DNA of 64,000 bases from contig NRSV01000065.1 in NCBI GenBank assembly GCA_002286855.1, positions 124,001 to 188,000 on the forward strand, written 5' to 3'. This stretch comes from Bipolaris cookei (lineage: Eukaryota > Ascomycota > Dothideomycetes > Pleosporales > Pleosporaceae). Below the pieces are notes generated by a model that was not told the origin of the DNA, made no database searches, and saw nothing but the letters and a program-made list of their open reading frames with translations. Every line of letters starts with the position of its first letter. The first letter of the stretch is position 1. A program made the translations under genes and the position numbers. Positions 55,767 through 64,000 of this stretch are shown here, piece after piece.

Positions 55767-57990
55767 TTAGACACAAGCCTGGGGGGTATGGCTGCGTTCG
55801 GTAAAGGCGCCACCTGGCATCGTGTAGCCATACTCATACGAGGAGGCGTAGCGGTCTTCAGGTGCATAGCCAGTGACAGGACCGGGAGAAGCTGAGCGAG
55901 GTAAGAATGCGACAGAGTCACTGGCACCATCTACCATGAGAGGCATGGCAGGGGACGCAGGACTACTGGTAGCCGACGACTGGTTGCTTCCAGAGCTGTT
56001 GTGCATGTAGTCAAAAGCTCCGTCACCTTGCGTAGGCTTAACAGCAGGCGTGGTGACGTTTGGAGAGGTTTTCCCAGTTGGGGTGCCAAACTGGATACTA
56101 GTCAGTCTCCGTCTAGGCCAATCGATCAGGGTGTTGAGATGGAGGTTGGGAACGTACAAAGCAGAATTTTTGGATCAACTCGTTGTACTCTGCAGACTGA
56201 AGATCAGGCTTCTCCAAAGTCAGTGAATCGGGGCGGGCGCCTGGAATGGGAGCACTGGTAGCGTGAGACTGAGCCATAGGAATTGAACGATCAAAGTAGC
56301 CTTTGTTCATCTTGTCCTTGTCCAACTTCAGTCCACTGCGGTCACCAAGTGCGGTTTGAGCGTTGGACAGAGCAGCAGTAAGAGATGCACCAAAGTCATA
56401 GCGAGAGGCGAAAGCCTGGCTGACCTGCGAGGGTGGAGCCTGGTTCTGGGGGACGATACGCTTGCTCTTGGGCTTCAGCTTGATGACCGAGCTAGGTGAG
56501 TCGCCGATAATGGCACGTCCGCTACCAAACTGGAATTTGGTCTCGAAATCGTGGCCAAAATCGTCGTCAAACGAAGCAGCCGGCATAGAGCGTGGGCGAG
56601 GGGCAAGGGGTGAGTGCCTACTACGGGGGACAGCACCCAGACTAGCGGTCGGGCGCTTATGTCCCCGTTGCTTAGCCTTCTTGGTGAAGTCAACCTGGTA
56701 GTTCATGGCATTGTTGTTGTCCCAGTACTCTTGGCCATTGACCTGGTAACGTACGCACAGCAACAGAGTCTTGGACTCGAGGTTGGCTTGGTCAGCCAAC
56801 TTGATGTTGAAGTTGAAGCGGTCGTAACCATCTTCCTTTTGCTTCTTGCGGACGTCGTGGTTGAACTCGGCAACTACCTCTGATGTAGTCTTCCAGTAGT
56901 CGAGCGTGAAGCGAGCCACGACGAGCTTGTGGAAAGACAGGTTGGCAACAGCAATGTTGCCAACCAGAGTCTGGTGATCAGAAGCAAGGAAGATGCGCTC
57001 CACTCGGACCGGGGCAGTCTGTCGCTCATAGCTATTCGACGAGGGAAAGTTTGCAAGCTTGATGTCCCACTCAGGCGTCTTGGACCGCGAGTTGTCTGAA
57101 AACGGGTACTCGCTCTCACTGTCATAGGTCTCGACAGGTGACGAGCCTGCACTGACAGCGATGGGTCGATCGACCTGGAGGAAGTGGCGTACTTGCTCAA
57201 TCTCCTCGTTGAAGTGCACCGCCTTGGAATAGGTGGGGGTGCCGGGCATGCTGGATGGGCGACGCCTGGAAGGAGGACGGAGAGCTGGCTTGACCAGCTC
57301 ACCAGACTTCTTGCGTAGCAGCGGAGGCTTTATCCGGAGCTCATCATCCTCAGCATCACTACCATCAGACGAGCTGATGATGGTTTCTATGTTGATGGGG
57401 TGCATCATATGTTGGGAGAGCATGATCTCGCTCGATGAGCGTGAGTGTGCAATCTTGCGTGCCTCGGCTGAGAGAGAGCGTGCCAGTGTGACAGGGGGTT
57501 GTGGCTTGGAGTCCTTGGCCCTCGCGGTGACCTCTCCGGAAGGAGATGACTGTCTCTTCTGGTCAATGCCTTGGAGAGCCTGTTGCAGTTCACGCAGGTC
57601 CCCTACGCGGCGTCCACGTTCTTCGTCGTCCGAGGAATCAGGAGGTGTGGTAATCGCACCTGACGGAATCAGAAGATCGTTTACAGGAGGAGGAGACGGA
57701 CGTAGGCTACCGTTTGTGGATGGGCCTTGCTGGCTGGCGTCGGACTTGATGTCAGTGGTAGTGTTGGGAGACAGGCCATTTGCAACAGTGTTCTCTATTG
57801 TGACTGTCGTCGACGACCGCCGTGACTTTGCGAGGTAGGAGGTCGACGAGACGGAGCGAGGCAGTGATGGGCGGCGGGCGGTCACCGGCGAGTGGGGTGG
57901 CTGATCGACATAGGAGTGATTCCGGCTTAGTGTGGGACTGCTAGTCTTAGAGGTTGCCGGCGACCGCTGTGAGGGAGGTGTGTAAGGCAT
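55767..57990 (-). CDS. CBM21 PP1 regulatory (glycogen-targeting) subunit, Gac1/PTG type
   Basis: Exons 57990..56158 and 56090..55767 (intron 67 bp) give 718 residues. ATG 57990 is the first true ATG of the long frame. The N-terminal 250 residues are disordered, Ser/Pro/Arg-rich. A PP1-docking RVxF-type motif KAVHF lies at 256-260. The CBM21 carbohydrate-binding domain covers about 321-436, with VRVERIFLASDHQTLVGNI, FHKLVVARFTLDYWKT, FNFNIKLADQ and YWDNNNAMNYQV. Such subunits bring protein phosphatase 1 to glycogen and activate glycogen synthase. A Ser/Pro-rich tail follows. At the intron end, TAG and CAG acceptors lie 7 bp apart; only the CAG keeps the frame. Confidence 0.93.
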
Positions 57991-58930
57991 TCGGTCGGCT
58001 TCGTGGGGTGCTGGGAAGCAAGTCGAACGTGTGGATGGAGAGGGCAATCAAAGCGTAGGGAGCATTAAAAGAATTACTGTAGCGAGAAGTCTAGAAATGT
58101 GAGCGTAAGCGAGTGAACGGACCCCGATAAACAAGGAAAGTGAAGCAGGCACAAAGCCGTGGGACGGCTGAGTGATGATGATGACACCGGGTAGTTGTTT
58201 TTGTGGGGGTCGACTTACAGAAGTAGGTCGAGGAACGGGGTGGAAAGCTGATTCGTGGGGGGGGGGCACGGGCAGGAAGGGTCGCGACGAAGAATGTCAC
58301 AGCTAGTGAAAGCTGCAATGACGTCGGGGAGAACAGAAGCAGTCGGTCTGCTCAAGACGAGACGCAAGACGCGAAGTGAAGCTGTTGGTGAAGCAACAGA
58401 ATGCGGCGTCGTGCGAGACGGGATACTCCTGTGCAGGCAGACGGACCACGGCGTGATATGGGCCTGGGAGGGCAGGTACCGTGGGGCGAGACGACGGTTG
58501 GAGGAGGCCGCAGGGTCGAGTGTCAAACCAACAAGCACTCGATGGTGTGCAGTCGTGGTATTAAAGGGTCTGCGGCGGCAATGGACCCAGCAAGTGTTGA
58601 AGAGGAGGAGGGATGGGGAAGAGTGTTGAGGGCGGTAGCGCAGAAGAACGTGCAGGGCGGCGACTATTGGGGAGTCGTTGGATTCGGGTGGTGAGAAGCG
58701 ATTCTAGCCCGGCGCTCGCAGAGCAGGGGGGGTGGACAAGGACAAGGGAGCAATATTTAGCGCGCCGCTCAACAAGCCGGGGGGGCCAGCACCAAGGATT
58801 TTCACACGCAGCCAAGCGGCAGCGTCCGGTTCTGACTACTGCTGCGAGAAGACGACGACGATGACTACGGCGGGAGGGGGGCGAAGGAGGCTGCTAGTGC
58901 GATGGCAGTGAAGCCGACGGCGGAAGGCGA

Positions 58931-58966
58931 AACACGAGGTACGATGAGGTACAATGAGGTACAATG
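58931..58966. repeat. 10 bp minisatellite (ACAATGAGGT)
   Basis: About 3.6 copies with one to three mismatches, immediately upstream of the CCAGCGG repeat. Confidence 0.7.
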
Positions 58967-59003
58967 TATCGGGCTGCTCGCTCCTCGCTCCTCGCACCAC
59001 CAC

Positions 59004-59031
59004 CCAGCGGCCAGCGGCCAGCGGCCAGCGG
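59004..59031. repeat. 7 bp minisatellite (CCAGCGG)4
   Basis: Four exact copies of CCAGCGG. They are preceded by a CTCCTCGCT duplication at 58979-58995. Confidence 0.85.
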
Positions 59032-59650
59032 TGCAGCCAACCCACCCCGAGACGCCGCCAGCGCCGGCTCTAGTACCAAATACTATCTTGTTTATCTCCC
59101 GACGTCAAGCGAAGGGCGAGCTGGCCTCGCTGGCACGGCCACACTTGGAAACGGTGCAGGCAGGCCGTGTTGGGTTGTCTGTGGTCCCGTACAGGCTCGT
59201 TCGCACATAATAAATTACTGTGCCCACGATGGCAGGACGTGGCTCAGGCCCAGCGCACACGTACATAGATGGGTGCTTTACTACTTCCATACACATGCTC
59301 TGCTGGGCCTGTTGACTGAGGCCCGTCGAGGCCGGCCGCTATCAGTGGCTCGACAGCAAGGCCGGAGCGTCGTGGGGGCGGCGAGGCCTGGCTGGCTAGT
59401 GACAAAGAGTCAGGATGTGGTCAAACAGCGACCGTTCGCAATCTGCCACTCAGCCGTTGGGGACGGTGCTCGTCTCAGAAGCAACAACCGAGTGTCCCTC
59501 GTTGTGTGCGTGCACGCCCCCCGTTCAAGCGAGCCAGCCAGGCGTGATGTCATTGTTTTTTTGTTCCGCCGTTTTTCTCGTGCCCTGGAACGGCGCTTGT
59601 GTCTGCATCTTGGACGCACCCGCTCCTTCACCAACTGGCCATGACCACGA

Positions 59651-59675
59651 ACACGACTGAACACGACTGAACACG
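59651..59675. repeat. 10 bp direct repeat (ACACGACTGA)
   Basis: Two and a half exact copies of ACACGACTGA. Confidence 0.75.
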
Positions 59676-62600
59676 TCCATGGTTGCTGTCCGACACGTAG
59701 CAGTGGAGCCGTGGCGGTGCCTGGATGATCGGAGGGGCATGGGAGCCGCCCTCGCGTGAAAAAATATCCCTTCCCCCCCTCGGCGACGCTCAGCAGGCAG
59801 GCAGCGTGAGGATCGCCGGTGCCGCTTGCCGCCTGGAAAAAGGCGGTCGGCCCACAGCCAGTCAGCGCCCGCGCCAGCAACGGACGGGCTGGCATGCCAT
59901 CCCAGGCGCAGTTCCCCAGCCCCTGCGCCTGATATCTCGTCCTGGCCATGCTCGTCTGCCCCGACATGCCCACATTGCTATCATTACACTGCCCGCCCTG
60001 ACCGTCGTCTGCTCCATGTAGCCATCCCGCAACCTTGCCTAACCTTTTCTTGCCAGCCCGCCATGTCATAGGGCAAAGAGCCTCTCGTCAGCGTCTTGCT
60101 TGCGGGGATCGCGCAATGGGTCTGCGCGCACTGCAAACCCTATGGCAAGCTATCGCAGAGCCAGCATGCTGCCAGCCTCGCGCCATTGGCTGTGCCCAGC
60201 ACTGACTTGCTTCGCCCTTCACTGCTTCCCCGCATTTTGCCCTCTAGCCTGGCCAAAGCCGTGGTGCATGCTGCTACGTATGTATGTATGTAGTATCTTC
60301 CACTACACACATGGCCTGCGAATACACTGCCCTATCGCCCTGTCGTGGCCGAGCTAATCTCCTGCCAAAGCCCTCCGCCAGGCCTCGTTGCTGTGCCCGC
60401 ACCCCTCGTCCCACGGTTCCTTGATTATTACGCGCGCCTATGCACGCGTCTCCGTGGAAGCTGCCCACGGACTCTCTGCGACAACGTGCGGCTCGCTCGG
60501 AGGCCGACGCTTCCACTGGCCAGGTCAAAAAAAACTTGCTTTCTTTTCTACGACGCTCGATGCATCTGGCTGGTTGTCTGAATCGCGCTTCGCTCGCTAG
60601 AGTGCTCTGCCTTCTGTCACTTTCTGTCTTCACCACACTGCATATAGAAGCTGTCGCCACGTGCACATGCTATATGTATGTATGTACTCATGTGTGTGCT
60701 TGTGTGTACCTGTGTATCCACTACCACAAGACGCACAACAGTCAGCAGAGCACATCGCTTCGTGAGCCGCACCCCTGCCTGAGCCTGCCTGCATCGAAAA
60801 GAAACAATCCGATGCCTCTCTCGAGGTCATTCGCATGAAAACACCCCCATCGAGCGGCACGATGAAACCACACCCTCGCACCTGTCGCGACGTCTGAATT
60901 GTGGCCAGACCACAGCCCACTCGTCGCGCTAGCCCCCCATCATACCCAGCGCCCCAGCACGCTCCACATGGCGTCATGTCATGTCCCACTGCTGGATTTT
61001 GCCCGGCAGAAAATCAAACGCCCCCTCCATTCAGTTGCCATGGAGCTGCCGACCCCATCACCGCCCGACCAGGGCACGGACTTGTTATCATCGATGTCCT
61101 ACACTTTATCGATCCCCACCCGTTTGCTTGGCTGAGCTATGGCCAGATGCGCATGTCACTATTCCGCTTTCCCTCGTCCTCCGACCCATCATGATCGCGA
61201 CGACAAAATCTCAATCGCGATGGGCAAATCATTTGGTGCAATTCATCAGGTATCACATTGACCAGATTGCGATGTACTTACATATTATAAACACGGCCCT
61301 TTTGTTGCAGCATACCTGCTCTCCGCCTTCGCTTCTTCTCCACCAGCGGAGACAACAACACCAAATAGCAAACTAGTCTGCCTCTCCAATATACACCGTT
61401 CCGGAAGGATGCGCATCCGCTGCCTATGCCTAGAACCCGTCATTGTCCAAGATTGCAGTCTCGCCGTCACGCTGATCACATAGCGCCGCCGCCGTTCGCA
61501 GTGACGACCTTGTTCCGTTGTTAGGCAACCTGTCAGCCAATTCCTCAGCCCATGGCGTGCTCCAAAAAAAATGCTGCTCAACTGCCCACAATATATTGCA
61601 AGCGGAGAGTCGCACGACACACTCTGTTGCCATGCATATCCACGCTCGGCTGGACTTCCCGTTGTTTCACGCAAACTCGCACCAGTCTCCTTTGTAAAAT
61701 ATGCCATGGTTGCTGTCCAGAAGCAGCATACCAATGAAGCGCCAGTGCTCATTCATCATAACGTCACGATGATTTTCGATGCCGGACATGACACGTACAC
61801 GTAATACGAATCGTGCCACGGACCACCGAAGCTGGAATTGCATCCCCACGCCTACGGCATTCTTAGGGAGATGTCGATTCAGCTAACATGATCACGATAT
61901 GTGATGTCAATTCTGGCTTTTTGTCCAATATAGTCACAAAGAAAAATCGAGGTTTTCTGTTCTATCCGCACATCCCGAGCAGGCCTACCCTGCCCTGTCA
62001 ACCACTGAAACAGATGTGGTTCTCCCTGCAACATTTTTTTAGAGCGCTCACCGCTATTCCACCCCCCCGTTCCCGCGCTACCCCATATTACTAGTATCAC
62101 AACGCTTGATGACGAGACTGCTTGACAGTGAAAACCACTACAAGTCTGCATGGCCTGGATTGCTGCGATGCCAAACCAAACCGGTATTATAGCATCATCT
62201 CATAATTGCGGGCCGAAAAGGGTGCTTCCCTCTCCCCCCACCCCGAGATAAGACTCAGGAAAGGGCCGATGAGGATCATGGTAGCCAACTTTGTTCGTAC
62301 CTCATATTGCAGTGGGGACCAGCATCATCAATACAATGAATGGCGTAGTGAGAATTAAGCAATATGACCGCACGCATGCATACATACTACGTACACCTCC
62401 AAACATCAACGGAGCGGCTGCAATCCACTTTCCAACACCATGGTTCAAAGCGAAGCTATATTAACAAATCTTGCGGGGGATTTGGTTCGGATAGCTCCAT
62501 GCCAGTGGCAGCATTGGGCAAGCCTCGCGCAAAACGGCAACTTGATTAGCAGCATGCCAATGACTGGCAGCCCACGTAAGCTCCAACTTCAAGTCCATAT

Positions 62601-63589
62601 ACTTTATTGGTCTGTCAAAGCGGACATTACGTGTGTGCCTGCGTTGGAACCAGCAAAAGAGCTTCACTTGTCGACCTGTCCAATACTAATGCGGTATCTC
62701 TGCGGAGCAAGTCTCCAGACCACTCGCGATAAGTTGTAGTCAAGAGAGAGAAGAGGATATGCAGGGCCTGCCACCAAACTCCTTATCTCAGCGTCCAGCA
62801 GTGTCCGGCCTCCTTCCCCATATGGCTGGTCTACAGGCCTTCGAGAACCTGCGGACTAAGCAACATGCACTCGCATATGAGGTAAACACCACGGAGTAGT
62901 ATTCGTTTCGTTCGTCGTATCTGATGACCAGCCGCGTCTCCAGACAGTAGGTGTAAGCAAGTTGGGTGCAGGGAAGGCCTGACGGATGCACTACAAACGA
63001 TACGAATCATCTCATTGATCGATAACGGCTGTCCCGGCACTGTCGCGCTCCTCAGACGAAGCAGGTGAGAGATGGCTGCAGGCATCCATCTCACATGTCA
63101 CAGATTACCCGCCCCCTCACGCGTCCCTTGTGCATCCACTCGTTTCTTTTGTTGCTATCAATCTGAACTACAGACGCGCAACACCATCTCTGCAGATTCC
63201 CAAGTGTATTTCTCCGTCCGCCAATCTCCCTGACGTGCAGTCGTACCGTTGCAGACGACGCCCGTAAGATCGCTTGCACATCAATTTCCCAATCTAGGAG
63301 CATAGTTCGTATATCAATCGTTGCATGCACACAACATGCGTGGGCATAACGCCTGCAGCATCTATGCGCAGGCTTGCTCTCAACAAAAGCACCCCGCCCT
63401 CCACACTCTAAATCGGGCTGTATGGCTTATGCCCACTAATCAGCGCAACACAAGTGATGCCTTGTGGATACAAAGAGGGGTCTGCCGATTTCAGGAGAGG
63501 GTGTGCGTTTGAGATGGATGGTCGGAGATGAACCTACAGGTAATGGTGTAGTGCGGGGTATTCTTGTCGGTGGTGCTAGACCCCAGCGC

Positions 63590-63625
63590 CACACCGATAT
63601 CCACACCGATATTCACACCGATCTC
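63590..63625. repeat. 12 bp minisatellite (CACACCGATATT)3
   Basis: Three copies of a 12 bp unit with one to two differences. In the minus frame it would encode an IGV(D/N) repeat, but no gene is supported there. Confidence 0.8.
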
Positions 63626-64000
63626 TGTGAGAAGTACATTATCATGAGATGGCGAGGCTATGATAGAGACGCTGTTGAACGCTGGTGTGTGCCTACTTGG
63701 CATGTATTGTAAGATGTTGTGTAACTCGATACTGCATAGCCAGCCTCTTACCTTTGTTTCCGGACGCCACTCATCAACGGTGAGAGCGCCTTCCCGAGTC
63801 TCGCCATTGCTTTTCCTAGTACTGCAGTATACTGGATACACAAGTGCCGGTACGGGTACTGTGTTTATGCGAGCGAACAATTCCATACCAAAACCCTGAG
63901 CCGAACAGTTGCATGCATCTTGCCCTTCACCCAGCTGTAGTGTGTGCAGCGGGAGGATTGTCCCAACGAACCAGGGCTTTGCGGCATCCTAACCAAGCCG

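Larger units (their letters stand above)
57991..64000. other. 6 kb gene-poor right end
   Basis: No gene could be supported. The left 1 kb should be the promoter and 5' leader of the CBM21 gene. From about 59 to 61.2 kb the plus strand is C/T-rich with high GC content, and open frames on both strands (up to about 226 codons) overlap without domains. Minisatellites lie at 58931-58966, 59004-59031, 59651-59675 and 63590-63625. The pyrimidine bias of the plus strand could mean a long 5' leader of a gene beyond 64 kb, but this is a guess. Confidence 0.45.

Noticed and set aside
57233..57838. 201-codon plus-strand frame
   Set aside because: Antisense to the CBM21 gene's Ser-rich region; Ser/Arg composition is a mirror of the real gene.
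58964..59644. 226-codon plus-strand frame
   Set aside because: Begins inside a tandem repeat, overlaps a comparable minus-strand frame (59410-60069), has no domain, and GC-rich DNA favours chance open frames.
63491..63886. 131-codon minus-strand frame with a true ATG
   Set aside because: Contains the 12 bp minisatellite as an IGV-type repeat but shows no domain and no support from context.

Overview
The window is nuclear DNA of a filamentous ascomycete, most likely a Dothideomycete of the Pleosporales. The basis is gene content (GH11 xylanase, ENA-type sodium pump, Zn2Cys6 regulator, X325/BIM1-like copper protein, NpgA-type phosphopantetheinyl transferase), short introns mostly of 50-110 bp with GTRNGT donors and C/TAG acceptors, and genes on both strands separated by short spacers. 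The order assignment is inference; no species can be named from the sequence alone. No rRNA, tRNA, CRISPR array, transposon or viral element was recognised.

Layout. 0.5-9.4 kb: a low-complexity fungal protein, a 4.8 kb gene-free stretch, and a TBC-domain Rab-GAP. 11.4-18.7 kb: a housekeeping block with Rqc2/NEMF (ribosome quality control), zeta-COP (COPI coat), and a mitochondrial helical-repeat protein divergent from zeta-COP. 19.0-27.1 kb: a Zn2Cys6 transcription factor divergent from an ENA-type Na+/K+ efflux ATPase, with a cluster of PacC-type sites between them. 28.6-37.4 kb: a membrane RING-H2 protein, a DDHD phospholipase, a 2EXR-type orphan, a MAPEG protein and a 4'-phosphopantetheinyl transferase. 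37.9-49.8 kb: PDX2 (vitamin B6), cap-binding CBC20, Nup82, an X325/BIM1-like GPI protein, an SRR1-like protein, an NSRP1-like splicing factor and an NFKBIL1-like protein. 50.9-58.0 kb: a secreted GH11 xylanase followed by microsatellites, a sterol delta8-delta7 isomerase (EBP) and a CBM21 PP1 glycogen-targeting subunit. The last 6 kb hold no gene I can support.

How the genes relate. This is ordinary chromosomal euchromatin, not a gene cluster. Several pairs are head-to-head and may share promoters: zeta-COP/mitochondrial protein (226 bp), CBC20/Nup82 (276 bp), NSRP1-like/NFKBIL1-like (207 bp), DDHD/2EXR (426 bp) and PPTase/PDX2 (488 bp). Two of these pairs join genes of nuclear RNA biology. 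The accessory, lifestyle-related genes are the xylanase, the X325 protein and the ENA pump.

Gene models were assembled by hand from open frames, splice sites and family conservation. Where an exon junction is uncertain the entry says so. I found no convincing undescribed system. The best leads are the PacC-site cluster before ENA, a 397 bp intron in EBP, a RING-H2 domain with a 57-residue internal loop, a stop-free intron of 69 bp in the SRR1-like gene, and an unresolved frame change in the 2EXR gene.
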